Shown here one piece after another: positions 49,034 through 58,257 of a DNA stretch of 64,000 nt; the first letter of the stretch is position 1; each line of letters begins with the position of its first letter. The notes under the pieces were generated by a model, which had not been told where the DNA came from, did not search any database, and was given only the letters and a program-made list of their open reading frames with translations. A program made the translations under genes and the position numbers. The DNA comes from Pseudomonas oryzihabitans (lineage in GTDB: Bacteria; Pseudomonadota; Gammaproteobacteria; Pseudomonadales; Pseudomonadaceae), in contig NZ_CP102428.1 in NCBI RefSeq assembly GCF_024652905.1, forward strand, positions 4,812,596 through 4,876,595, read 5' to 3'.

Positions 49034-50022
49034 GACAGGCGGCGTTTGAGGACCCTCGGGATGGCTTGGACACCGGGAAGGTAGTGGTCGTTTTCCAGGG
49101 CGTCCAGCATCAGTTCCAGGGCGCGCTCGGTGATGACTTCGTGCTGCTGGGAAATGGCGTTGACCTTGAACGGCAGGTAGTCGAGCAACTGGGTGTCGCC
49201 AAAGGTAGCCAGGCGCAGGGTGTCGCCCGCGGCCAGCGGATGATCGCGCAGCACGTCCAGCACACCCTGCAGCAGGACGTAGGAGGTGGTCAGCAGGGCC
49301 TCGGGCCAGTGGCCGAGTTCTTCGATCATGGCCAGCGCCTGGGTACGGCCGCCGTCGCGGCTGTAGTGGGGGGCATGACGCTCCCAATGGCGCGCTGGGT
49401 GATCGGCGAGGGCGGCAGCGAAGCCGGCGGCGCGCTCGCGGCTGATGACCAGGTCCGGACGCGCCCCAATCAGGGCGATGCTATGGGTATCCGGGGTCAG
49501 CAGGGTGGCGGCCAGCTGCCGCCCGGCGGTGTGGTCGTCGCTGACCACCGAGCAGAACTGCGCGGGATCGAGCTGGCGGTCGATGGCGATGATCGGGATG
49601 TTGTGTTCCTGCAGTTGCCGGTAGGGCGCGTCGTCCTCGGCCAGGCTGCTGGCGGTGAACAGGCCGTCGCAGCGGCGGGCACGAAACAGCGCGATGAGCT
49701 GGCGCTCGCTGTCGGGATTGTCGTCGGTGCAGGCGATCAGCAACTGGTAGCCGCGGGCCCGCGCCCGTCGCTCCAGCTGTTTGGCCAGACGAGCGTAGCT
49801 GGGGTTTTCCAGGTCGGGCAGCAGGAAGCCCAGGGTGTGGGTCGCCCCGCGGCGCAGGCCGGCGGCGCGCTGATCAGGCTGATAGCCGTGGGCCTCCACC
49901 ACGGCCATGACCCGCGCCACGGTCGCGGCGCTGATGCGCCTTTGCGCCGCCTTGCCATTGATGACATAGCTGGCGGTGGTAAGGGATACGCCGGCCAATT
50001 GGGCGATGTCGCTGAGTTTCAC
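49030..50022 (-). CDS. cra: fructose repressor Cra/FruR
   Basis: A 330-residue LacI-family regulator. The N-terminal helix-turn-helix MKLSDIAQLAGVSLTTASYVI is the Cra variant (SLTTASYV rather than LacI's SYQTVSRV). The effector domain (FLLPDLENPSYARLAKQLE, IACTDDNPDSERQLI, DGLFTASS) is that of FruR, which in Pseudomonas putida senses fructose-1-phosphate. It is divergent from fruBKA and the operator lies in the shared 280-base region; unlike the global E. coli Cra, Pseudomonas FruR is mainly a local regulator. Confidence 0.96.
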   Translation of the reverse strand: MKLSDIAQLAGVSLTTASYVINGKAAQRRISAATVARVMAVVEAHGYQPDQRAAGLRRGATHTLGFLLPDLENPSYARLAKQLERRARARGYQLLIACTDDNPDSERQLIALFRARRCDGLFTASSLAEDDAPYRQLQEHNIPIIAIDRQLDPAQFCSVVSDDHTAGRQLAATLLTPDTHSIALIGARPDLVISRERAAGFAAALADHPARHWERHAPHYSRDGGRTQALAMIEELGHWPEALLTTSYVLLQGVLDVLRDHPLAAGDTLRLATFGDTQLLDYLPFKVNAISQQHEVITERALELMLDALENDHYLPGVQAIPRVLKRRLS

Positions 50023-50116
50023 GCCTGTTCCTCATCGGACCTGAATCGCCTGTGCTGTACGCCATGAACGAGACGGTCTTTATTGTGTGTTGTGCTTCAA
50101 GGATCGGCGATTATCG

Positions 50117-50151
50117 AGTAACGTTCCAGTCCCATTGGGTGAAACGTTTCA
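50117..50151. promoter_or_regulatory. Cra/FruR operator region (one perfect site and one weaker site)
   Basis: TGAAACGTTTCA at 50140-50151 is a perfect palindrome identical to the Cra consensus. AGTAACGTTCCA at 50117-50128 matches it at 9 of 12 positions, with centres 23 bases apart, about two helical turns. The pair sits between cra and fruB, whose start is at 50303. The fru promoter itself is not clear to me. Confidence 0.85.
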
Positions 50152-50302
50152 GCTTTCTGTTGTCCGAGGGCTGGCACGAATCTGCCAAGGGCCCTGCCAC
50201 GCCTCTCCGGGCGCGATTGCAGGGCTGAGCGAGCCGGTAAGCATCTATTACAAGAAAGGCACGGCGTCAGGATCAGGCGCGCGGCGCCGGAGGTATCCTT
50301 CC

Positions 50303-53185
50303 ATGTTCGAACTCAATGCCCAGCATATCCGCATGGCCCAGCAGGCGCCGGACAAGGCGACCACCCTGGCCATGCTCGCCGAGTCCCTGGTGACCGATGG
50401 CCTGGTCGCCCCGGGTTATCTCGAGGGGCTCAAGGCCCGCGAGGCCCAGGGCTCCACCTACCTCGGCCAGGGTATCGCCATTCCCCATGGTACGCCGCAG
50501 ACCCGCGACCAGGTGCATGTCACCGGCGTGCGGATGATGCAGTTCCCGCACGGAGTAGACTGGGGTGATGGTCAACTGACCTACCTGGCCATCGCCATCG
50601 CCGCCAAATCCGACGAACACCTGCGCATCCTGCAGCTGCTGACCCGCGCCCTGGGCGAGAGCGACCTGCAGCAGGCCCTGCGCGAGGCCCGCGAGCCCCA
50701 GCAGATCCTCGACCTGCTGCAGGGGGCGCCCCAGGCGCTGGCACTGGACGAAGAACTGGTGCAGCTGGCCATCGACGCCGAGGACCTGGAAGACCTGGCC
50801 TGGCAGGGTGCGCGCATGCTCAAGCACATGGAATGCGTGGGTGCCGGCTTCGCCGGTGCCCTGCAGGCCAGCCAGCCGCTGCCGCTGGGCGACGGCCTCT
50901 GGTGGCTGAACAGCGAAACCGCCGTGAAGCGCCCCGGCCTGGCCTTCGTCACCCCGCTGCAGGCCTTGCAGCTGCAGGAGCAGCCGGTGCGTGGCCTGTT
51001 CTGCCTGGCCAGCCTGGGCGAGGGCCATCGCGCCCTGCTCGAACGCCTCTGCGATCTGCTCGTCGCCGGTCGTGGCCAGGAGTTGGCCCAGGCCACCTCC
51101 CGCCGCGCCGTGCTCGAAGCCCTGGGCGGCGAAGTCGCCCCCGACTGGCCCAGCGCCCAGGTGGTGCTGGCCAATGCCCATGGCCTGCATGCCCGTCCGG
51201 CCAAGGAGCTGGCGCGGCTGGCCAAGGCCTATGACGGCGAGATCCGCGTGCGCGTCGATGGCGGTGCCCCGGTCTCGGCCAAGAGCCTGTCGCGGCTGCT
51301 GGCGCTGGGTGCCCGGCGTGGCCAGACCCTGGAATTCCTCGTCGAACCCGGTACCCCGGCCGCGGCCGCGCTCAACGATCTGATCGGCGCCGTGCAGGCC
51401 GGTCTCGGTGAAGAGGTGGAACCGGTCACCGCCTGTGCCCCGGCCCCCGCCGGTGCCGCCCGGGTCACCGCCATCAGCCTGGTGGACCCGTCCGAACAAC
51501 TGCCGCTGGCCCCGGGCGATCGCGCTCAGGCCGTGGCCGCCGCCCCCGGCCTGGCCGTGGGCCCGGCCCATGTGGTGGCGCCTCAGCACTTCGACTATCC
51601 GGCCACCGGCGCAGGCGCCGCCGCCGAACGCCAGCGGCTGGATGCGGCCCTGGCTGCGGTACGCGCCGACATCGAGGCGCTCATCGCGCGCAGCGAGGCC
51701 AGCGCCCTACGCGAGATCTTCCTGACCCACCTGGAGATGCTGGAAGATCCGGATCTGCAGCAGGGCATCGCCGCCCGGCTCAAGGCCAACGCCAGCGCCG
51801 CCGCGGCCTGGGACGCCCAGATCGAGGAGGCGGCCAGCCAGCAGGAAGCCCTGCACGACAAGCTGCTCGCCGAACGCGCCGCCGATTTGCGCGACGTCGG
51901 TCGCCGGGTACTGGCCCAGCTGTGCGGCGTCGAATCCGCCCGTGAACCCGAAGAACCCTATGTGCTGGTGATGGACGAGGTCGGCCCGGGCGATGTGGCC
52001 CGACTGGATCGCGAGCGCGTCTGTGGCATCCTCACCGCCCGTGGCGGTGCCAGCTCCCACAGCGCCATCGTCGCCCGCGCCCTGGGCATTCCGGCCATCG
52101 TCGGCGCCGGTCGCCGCGTGCTGGACCTGGCGCCGCGCAGCGTATTGCTGCTGGATGGCGACAAGGGCACCCTGGAAATCGCTCCGGATGCCAGCCGTAT
52201 CGAAGCGGTGCAGCGTGAGCGCGAGGTCCAGGCCGAACGCCGCCGTGCCGCCGAGGCCCGCCGTTTCGAAAGCGCCACCACCCGTGACGGCCACCACGTC
52301 GAGATCGCCGTGAACCTGGGCGATACCGCCCAGGCCGCCGCCGCAGTGGAGCAGGGCGCCGAAGCCGTCGGCCTGCTGCGGACCGAACTGGTGTTCATGA
52401 GCCATGACAGTGCACCCGACGAAGCCGCCCAGGAAGCGGAATACCGCCGCGCCCTCGATGGCCTGGCCGGCAAGCCGCTGGTGGTGCGCACCCTGGACGT
52501 CGGTGGCGACAAGCCGCTGCCCTATCTGCCGCTGCCACCGGAAGAGAACCCCTTCCTCGGCATCCGTGGCATCCGCCTGACCCTGCGCCGCCCGGAACTG
52601 CTGGAAACCCAGCTGCGCGCTCTGCTCAAGGCCGCCGATGGCCGCCCGCTACGGATCATGTTCCCCATGATCGGCCGGGTCGAGGAATGGCGCCAGGCGC
52701 GTGACATCCTCGACCGCCTGCGCCAGGAGATCCCCACCACCGACCTGCAGGTCGGCATCATGATCGAGGTGCCCTCGGCCGCGCTGCTGGCGCCGGTGCT
52801 GGCCCCGGAAGTGGACTTCTTCAGCGTCGGCACTAACGACCTGACGCAATACACCCTGGCCATCGACCGCGGCCATCCGCTGCTGTCCGGCGAGGCCGAC
52901 GGCCTGCACCCCAGCGTGCTGCGCCTGATCGACATGACGGTGCGGGCCGCCCATGCCCACGGCAAGTGGGTCGGCGTCTGCGGCGAGCTGGCCGCCGATC
53001 CCCTAGCGGTGCCGGTGCTGGTCGGCCTGGGTGTGGACGAGCTGTCGGTCTCGGCCCGCAGCGTGCCGCTGGTCAAGGCCCGGGTCCGCGAACTGGAGCT
53101 GCGTCGGGTGCAGTCCTGCGCCGCGCGCGCCCTGGAGCTGGGTACCGCTGCCGAAGTGCGGCAGAGCGTGGAGGCCCTGCGATGA
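50303..53185 (+). CDS. fruB: fused fructose PTS protein EIIA-HPr-EI (FruB)
   Basis: A 960-residue cytosolic phosphorelay protein that passes phosphate from phosphoenolpyruvate to the fructose permease FruA. Three domains are fused: EIIA-Fru (residues 1-~150, active H62 in AIPHGT), HPr (about 280-370, active H296 in HGLHARPAKEL) and Enzyme I (about 410-960, active H586 in GGASSHSAIVAR, with C893 in GVCGELAAD). The start at 50303 follows GGAGG; an open frame extends upstream to 50087 across the operator and is not used. It overlaps fruK by ATGA. Confidence 0.97.
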   Translation: MFELNAQHIRMAQQAPDKATTLAMLAESLVTDGLVAPGYLEGLKAREAQGSTYLGQGIAIPHGTPQTRDQVHVTGVRMMQFPHGVDWGDGQLTYLAIAIAAKSDEHLRILQLLTRALGESDLQQALREAREPQQILDLLQGAPQALALDEELVQLAIDAEDLEDLAWQGARMLKHMECVGAGFAGALQASQPLPLGDGLWWLNSETAVKRPGLAFVTPLQALQLQEQPVRGLFCLASLGEGHRALLERLCDLLVAGRGQELAQATSRRAVLEALGGEVAPDWPSAQVVLANAHGLHARPAKELARLAKAYDGEIRVRVDGGAPVSAKSLSRLLALGARRGQTLEFLVEPGTPAAAALNDLIGAVQAGLGEEVEPVTACAPAPAGAARVTAISLVDPSEQLPLAPGDRAQAVAAAPGLAVGPAHVVAPQHFDYPATGAGAAAERQRLDAALAAVRADIEALIARSEASALREIFLTHLEMLEDPDLQQGIAARLKANASAAAAWDAQIEEAASQQEALHDKLLAERAADLRDVGRRVLAQLCGVESAREPEEPYVLVMDEVGPGDVARLDRERVCGILTARGGASSHSAIVARALGIPAIVGAGRRVLDLAPRSVLLLDGDKGTLEIAPDASRIEAVQREREVQAERRRAAEARRFESATTRDGHHVEIAVNLGDTAQAAAAVEQGAEAVGLLRTELVFMSHDSAPDEAAQEAEYRRALDGLAGKPLVVRTLDVGGDKPLPYLPLPPEENPFLGIRGIRLTLRRPELLETQLRALLKAADGRPLRIMFPMIGRVEEWRQARDILDRLRQEIPTTDLQVGIMIEVPSAALLAPVLAPEVDFFSVGTNDLTQYTLAIDRGHPLLSGEADGLHPSVLRLIDMTVRAAHAHGKWVGVCGELAADPLAVPVLVGLGVDELSVSARSVPLVKARVRELELRRVQSCAARALELGTAAEVRQSVEALR

Positions 53186-54150
53186 GCCGTATCCTCACCC
53201 TGACCCTCAACCCGGCGCTGGACCTCACCGTCCAGTTGCCGGAGCTCAAACCCGGCGCGGTGAATCGCAGCGAGGCGGTGATCGTCCATGCCGCCGGCAA
53301 GGGCATCAACGTCGCCCAGGTGCTGGCCGATCTCGGCCACCACCTGACGGTGAGCGGCTTTCTCGGTGCCGACAATGCGGCCGCCTTCGAGGCCCTGTTC
53401 GCCCGTCGCGGTTTCACCGACGCTTTCGTCCGGGTGCCCGGTGAGACCCGCAGCAACCTCAAGCTCGCCGAGGCCGCTGGCCGCATCACCGATATCAACG
53501 GGCCTGGCCCGGAGGTGTCCGCCGCCGCCCAGCAGGAATTGCTCGAAACCCTCGATCGCCTGGCCCCTGGCCACGATGCCGTGGTGGTGGCCGGCAGCCT
53601 GCCGCGCGGGGTGACCCCCGAGTGGCTGGCCGCCCTGGTCGGGCGCCTCAAGTCGCTGGGCCTGCCGGTGGCCCTGGACACCAGTGGCGCCGCCCTGCGC
53701 GCCGCCCTGGCCGCCGGTCCCTGGCTGATCAAGCCCAATACCGAAGAATTGGCCGAGGCCTGCGGTGCACCCGCCGAGACCGCCACCGAGCAGGCACTGC
53801 TGGTCGAACAGCTGCGTGCCCTGGGCATCGAGCATCTGGTGATTTCCCAGGGCGCCGATGGCGTGCGCTGGTATGGCGCCCAGACCCTGGAGGCGCAGCC
53901 GCCCAAGGTCACGGTGGCCAGCACCGTTGGCGCAGGGGATTCCCTGCTGGCCGGCATGCTGCACGGCCTGCTCACCGGCCAGTCGCCGGAGCGCACCCTG
54001 ACCACGGCCACTGCCATCGCGGCCCTGGCGGTCACCCAGATCGGCTTTGGCATCAATGATCCCGCGCAACTCGCCACCTTCGAAGACCAGGTGCGGGTAC
54101 GCGTCCTTCCCGACTTTCCGCTAGAACAAGAATCAGGGGTAACCCCATGA
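53182..54150 (+). CDS. fruK: 1-phosphofructokinase FruK
   Basis: A 322-residue PfkB-family kinase that phosphorylates fructose-1-phosphate to fructose-1,6-bisphosphate. Motifs: LTLNPALDLTVQLPEL, HAAGKGINVAQVLADLG (PfkB signature 1), ASTVGAGDSLLAGM (signature 2 with the catalytic aspartate) and the KPNTEELAE loop. Removing fructose-1-phosphate also removes the Cra inducer. It overlaps fruB and fruA by ATGA on both sides. Confidence 0.96.
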   Translation: MSRILTLTLNPALDLTVQLPELKPGAVNRSEAVIVHAAGKGINVAQVLADLGHHLTVSGFLGADNAAAFEALFARRGFTDAFVRVPGETRSNLKLAEAAGRITDINGPGPEVSAAAQQELLETLDRLAPGHDAVVVAGSLPRGVTPEWLAALVGRLKSLGLPVALDTSGAALRAALAAGPWLIKPNTEELAEACGAPAETATEQALLVEQLRALGIEHLVISQGADGVRWYGAQTLEAQPPKVTVASTVGAGDSLLAGMLHGLLTGQSPERTLTTATAIAALAVTQIGFGINDPAQLATFEDQVRVRVLPDFPLEQESGVTP

Positions 54151-55904
54151 ACATCGCCATCGTCACGACCTGCCCGACCGGCATGGTCACCAGCGTGCTC
54201 AGCGCGCGCCTGCTGGACGCCGCCGCCCAGCGCCGCGGCTGGACCACCAGCGTCGAGATCCACGACGGCCCCGAGGCCACCCTGCTGACCGACGATCAGG
54301 TGGCGCGCGCCGAACTGGTGGTGGTGGTCCATACCGGAGCGGTCGACCTGTCCCGCTTCGTCGGCAAGCGTGTCTATCGCGCCGCGCCGGCCGAAGCCCT
54401 GCGCGACGTCGATGCCTTCCTGCAACGCGCCGCCAGCGAAGCCAAGGTGCTGGAACAGGCCCCGGCGGCCAGCGGCGCTGCGCCGAGCGTACCGGCCAGT
54501 GCCAGCGAGACGCCGCGGCTGGTGGCCATCACCGCCTGCCCGACCGGGGTCGCTCATACCTTCATGGCGGCCGAGGCGCTGCAGAACGCGGCCAAGAAGC
54601 TCGGCTATCGCCTGCACCTGGAAACCCAGGGCTCGGTAGGGGCACGCAATCCGCTGCCGGCCGAGGCCATTCGCGAGGCCGACGTGGTGCTGCTGGCCAC
54701 CGACATCGAGGTCAACGTCGAGCGTTTCGCCGGCAAGCGCGTCTATCGCTGCGGTACCGGGGTCGCCCTCAAGCAACCCGAGGCGACCATCAAGAAGGCG
54801 CTGGCCGAGGGCGAGACCTTGGCCGGCAGTGCTGCGCCAGCGGCGGGCGAGGGCGCCAAACCCGCAAAGAAGGAAGGCGCGGGCGTCTACAAGCACCTGC
54901 TCACCGGGGTGTCCTACATGTTGCCGATGGTGGTGGCGGGCGGTCTGCTGATCGCCCTGTCCTTCGTCTTCGGCATCGAGGCCTTCAAGGAACAGGGCAC
55001 CCTGGCCGCGGCGCTGATGCAGATCGGTGGCGAATCGGCCTTCAAGCTGATGGTCCCGGTACTGGCCGGCTATATCGCCTATTCCATCGCCGACCGGCCA
55101 GGCCTCGCTCCCGGCATGATCGGCGGCTGGCTGGCGGCCAGCCTGGGTAGTGGCTTCATCGGCGGCATCATCGCCGGCTTCCTGGCGGGCTACGTGGCCA
55201 AGGCCATCGCCCAGCACGTGAAGCTGCCGGCCAGCGTCGAGGCGCTCAAGCCGATCCTGATCATCCCGCTGTTCGCCAGCCTCATCGTCGGCCTGGTGAT
55301 GATCTACCTGGTCGGCACCCCGGTGGCCGGCGCCCTGAGTCGGCTCACCGACTTCCTCAACAACCTGGGCACCAGCAACGCCGTGCTGCTCGGCCTGATC
55401 CTCGGCGCCATGATGTGCATCGACTTCGGCGGCCCGATCAACAAGGCCGCCTATGCCTTCACCGTCGGCCTGCTGGCGTCCAAGACCTACGGACCCATGG
55501 CCGCCACCATGGCGGCCGGCATGGTGCCGCCCATCGGCATGGGCATCGCCACCCTGCTGGCGCGGCACAAGTTCGCCCAGAGCGAGCGCGAGGCGGGCAA
55601 GGCGGCGTCGGTGCTGGGGCTGTGCTTCATCTCCGAGGGCGCGATTCCCTTCGCCGCCAAGGACCCGCTGCGGGTGATCCCGGCCAGCGTCATTGGCGGC
55701 GCCCTCACCGGCGCCCTGGTGATGCTGTTCAACTGCAAGCTGATGGCGCCCCACGGTGGCCTCTTCGTGCTGTTGATCCCCAACGCCATCAGCCATGCCT
55801 GGCTGTACCTGGCGGCCATCGCGGCCGGCAGTCTGGTGACCGGCGTGATCTACGCGGTTCTCAAGCGCAACGAAGCCGCCACCGAGCTGGTGCCCGCGGC
55901 CTGA
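54147..55904 (+). CDS. fruA: fructose PTS permease EIIB'BC (FruA)
   Basis: A 585-residue fructose-specific PTS permease. Two EIIB-type domains come first: a duplicated EIIB' with C9 (TTCPTGMVTS) and the EIIB domain with C131 (ACPTGVAHTFMAAEAL). An Ala/Lys-rich linker leads to the EIIC domain (from about residue 245) with around nine transmembrane helices, including the GALVMLFNCKLMAPHGG segment. It receives phosphate from FruB and delivers fructose-1-phosphate into the cell. It is the last gene of fruBKA. Confidence 0.97.
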   Translation: MNIAIVTTCPTGMVTSVLSARLLDAAAQRRGWTTSVEIHDGPEATLLTDDQVARAELVVVVHTGAVDLSRFVGKRVYRAAPAEALRDVDAFLQRAASEAKVLEQAPAASGAAPSVPASASETPRLVAITACPTGVAHTFMAAEALQNAAKKLGYRLHLETQGSVGARNPLPAEAIREADVVLLATDIEVNVERFAGKRVYRCGTGVALKQPEATIKKALAEGETLAGSAAPAAGEGAKPAKKEGAGVYKHLLTGVSYMLPMVVAGGLLIALSFVFGIEAFKEQGTLAAALMQIGGESAFKLMVPVLAGYIAYSIADRPGLAPGMIGGWLAASLGSGFIGGIIAGFLAGYVAKAIAQHVKLPASVEALKPILIIPLFASLIVGLVMIYLVGTPVAGALSRLTDFLNNLGTSNAVLLGLILGAMMCIDFGGPINKAAYAFTVGLLASKTYGPMAATMAAGMVPPIGMGIATLLARHKFAQSEREAGKAASVLGLCFISEGAIPFAAKDPLRVIPASVIGGALTGALVMLFNCKLMAPHGGLFVLLIPNAISHAWLYLAAIAAGSLVTGVIYAVLKRNEAATELVPAA

Positions 55905-55977
55905 TCCAGAGCCTGGCAACACAGCTGTAACAAGAGGTTACACTGGGAGGTTCCTGCCTCCTGGTGGCCCCTTGTCC

Positions 55978-57333
55978 ATGTCCGATCCCGTCTTTCCCGA
56001 TACCGATCCCGAAGTCGCCGCCCGCCGTCGGCTGCATCTGCTGCGCCATCGCCGGCGCCGTCGGCTGCGCGAGTGGCGCCAGCGCATCGCCTTCTGGGTC
56101 GGCGCGGTGCTGGTGGGTCTGGCCGGTCTGGCCTTCGCCTGGTTGGCCGATGCCTCCTTCGGCCTCTTTCAGAAGATGCTGCAGCACAGTGCGATCTGGC
56201 CTTGGCTGGTGACGCCCCTGGGTTTTGCGTTGCTGGTCTGGCTGACGCAAGGCGCGCTGCGCGATGCCCGCGGCAGCGGCATTCCCCAGGTCATCGCTAC
56301 CCTCGAACGACCCGAAGCGGACCTGCGCGCACGCCTGCTCGCGCCGCCCATCGCCCTCGCCAAGCTGCTGCTCACTGCCGGTGCCCTGCTGGTAGGTGGC
56401 TCGGTGGGGCGTGAAGGGCCCACCGTGCATGTCGGCGCGGCCCTGCTCTATGGCTTCGGCAAGCGCCTCGGGTTGCACGGGCGCCGAACCCTGTCCGGAC
56501 TCATCCTCGCCGGCGGTGCCGCCGGAATTGCCGCGGCCTTCAACACGCCCCTAGGCGGGGTGGTCTTCGCCATCGAGGAGCTCACCCACACCTTCGAGCA
56601 GCGCTTCAGCGGCCTGGTGCTGACCGCCGTGTTGCTGGGCGGCATCGTCACCCTGGGCATCGTCGGACCCTACAGCTATCTTGGCGCCCTCGATCTGCAC
56701 CTGACCTGGGGGCTGGGCTGGATCGGCGTGGCGGTGATCGGCGTCGTCGGCGGACTGCTGGGCGGTTGCTACGGCCGCCTGGTGCTGCCCACCGACCGGG
56801 GTTGGGTGGGGCGCCTGAACGCCCTGCGCGGACGGCGTCCGGTGGCTTTCGCCGCCGGCTGCGGACTAGTGCTGGCGGCCCTGGGGTTGATCTCCGGTCA
56901 GCATGTGTTCGGCACCGGCTATGCCGAAACTCACGCCATCCTGGCCGGCGAACCCGTGACCGGGGGCGACTTCCTGCTGTGGAAATTCCTCGCCAACGTC
57001 GTTTCCTACCTCGCCGGGGTACCGGGCGGTCTGTTCTCGCCCTCCCTGGCGGTCGGTGCGGCCCTGGGGCCCTGGCTGGTCGATTGGCTGCCGGGCATGA
57101 GTCTGCCCCAGTGCGCCCTGCTGGGGCTGGCCGCCTACCTGGCCGGGGTCACCCGCACCCCGCTGACCGCCACGGTCATCACCCTGGAGCTGGCCCATAG
57201 CCCGGACATGGCGTTGCCGGTGCTGGCGGCCTGCCTGCTGGCCGCTGCCGTCTCCGGCTGGCTGATGCCGGTGCCGCTCTACCATGCGCTGTCGCAGCAG
57301 GTGCTCAATGCCCTCACGCCCCGGCGGAACTAG
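55978..57333 (+). CDS. ClC-family chloride channel/antiporter
   Basis: A 451-residue ClC membrane protein. The selectivity motifs are GSGIPQV, GREGPTVH (with the gating glutamate) and GGLFSPSL. FAIEELTHTF includes the internal proton glutamate of antiporters, and VPLYHALS holds the conserved tyrosine, so H+/Cl- exchange is likely. A very basic N-terminus (RRRLHLLRHRRRRRLREWRQR) precedes the first helix. There is no CBS domain. ATG 55978 is used; TTG 55972 is an alternative. Confidence 0.92.
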   Translation: MSDPVFPDTDPEVAARRRLHLLRHRRRRRLREWRQRIAFWVGAVLVGLAGLAFAWLADASFGLFQKMLQHSAIWPWLVTPLGFALLVWLTQGALRDARGSGIPQVIATLERPEADLRARLLAPPIALAKLLLTAGALLVGGSVGREGPTVHVGAALLYGFGKRLGLHGRRTLSGLILAGGAAGIAAAFNTPLGGVVFAIEELTHTFEQRFSGLVLTAVLLGGIVTLGIVGPYSYLGALDLHLTWGLGWIGVAVIGVVGGLLGGCYGRLVLPTDRGWVGRLNALRGRRPVAFAAGCGLVLAALGLISGQHVFGTGYAETHAILAGEPVTGGDFLLWKFLANVVSYLAGVPGGLFSPSLAVGAALGPWLVDWLPGMSLPQCALLGLAAYLAGVTRTPLTATVITLELAHSPDMALPVLAACLLAAAVSGWLMPVPLYHALSQQVLNALTPRRN

Positions 57334-57336
57334 GCC

Positions 57337-58083
57337 CTAGCGCCCACCGCCGATGTCCAGCAGGGCGCCGGTGGTGTAGGAGGCCTCGTCCGACAGCAGC
57401 CAGAGAATGCCGGCAGCGATCTCCTCGGCTTCGCCCGCACGTCCCAGCGGAGTGGTCACGCCCAGGCGCTCGGCGCGCCCCGGTTGGCCGCCGCTGGCGT
57501 GGATGTCGGTAAGGGTCACACCCGGCCGTACCGCATTGACCCGCACCCCGTGGGGGCCGAGTTCCTTGGCCAGGCCCAGGGTCAGGGTGTCCAAGGCCGC
57601 CTTGCTGGCGGCGTAGTCGACATATTCGTTGGGCGAGCCCAGCCGTGCGGCGATGGACGAGACGTTGACGATGGCACCGCCGCGGCCGCCCCGTTCGCGG
57701 GACAGGTGACGGGCCGCCTCGCGGGCGCAGAGAAAGGCGCCGTAGACGTTGACCTCGAACATCCGTCGCAAGCGCTCGGCGCTCATCTCCACCAGCGGCT
57801 GCGAGTGGTCGACGATGCCGGCGTTGTTGACGAAGCCGTCCAGCCCGCCGAAGCGCGCCACCGTGCGCTCGAACAGCGCCACCACCTCGGCTTCATCGGC
57901 GACATCGGCGCGCACGGCCAACCCTTCCGCGCCCAGGGCTTCGATCTCGGCCAGGGTGGCCTGGGCCGCGGCCTCGTCCTGGCGATAGTTGAAGGCGACA
58001 TTCCAGCCGCGGGCAGCGGCGCTGAGGGCCGTGGCACGGCCGATACCGCGACTCGCGCCGGTGATGAGCAGGGTCTTGCGCAT
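57337..58083 (-). CDS. SDR family oxidoreductase
   Basis: A 248-residue classical short-chain dehydrogenase. Cofactor loop TGASRGIG, NNAGIVDHSQPL, the catalytic Ser-Tyr-Lys set (NVSSIAAR, YVDYAASKAA) and PGVTLTDIHASG are all present. The sequence is close to glucose/3-oxoacyl-ACP-type reductases that Pseudomonas carry in multiple copies; the substrate cannot be told. It is monocistronic, convergent with the ClC gene (3-base gap) and divergent from glgP. Confidence 0.87.
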   Translation of the reverse strand: MRKTLLITGASRGIGRATALSAAARGWNVAFNYRQDEAAAQATLAEIEALGAEGLAVRADVADEAEVVALFERTVARFGGLDGFVNNAGIVDHSQPLVEMSAERLRRMFEVNVYGAFLCAREAARHLSRERGGRGGAIVNVSSIAARLGSPNEYVDYAASKAALDTLTLGLAKELGPHGVRVNAVRPGVTLTDIHASGGQPGRAERLGVTTPLGRAGEAEEIAAGILWLLSDEASYTTGALLDIGGGR

Positions 58084-58257
58084 GATGGAAACCTCGGTCC
58101 AGAGAGAAGGGAGGGGTAACGTCTAACCGTCTGATGGGTCGAAAAAATGCTTGGACGTCCCCTTCGTTTCGCCTAAAAGTAAGGCGAACGGCACGCGCCG
58201 CATTATCCGCGGCCACTTCGCGATCTGATTCCTAAGCGCTTGCAGAGGTCAATCCTG

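Noticed and set aside
53073..55922. 949-codon minus-strand ORF across fruK and fruA
   Set aside because: It is a shadow of fruK/fruA with His/Gly/Asp-rich low-complexity translation. The plus-strand genes have intact active-site motifs.
55905..55977. Hairpins (TGTAAC/GTTACA and GGAGG/CCTCC) after fruA as a terminator
   Set aside because: Both stems are 5-6 pairs and neither is followed by a T-run.
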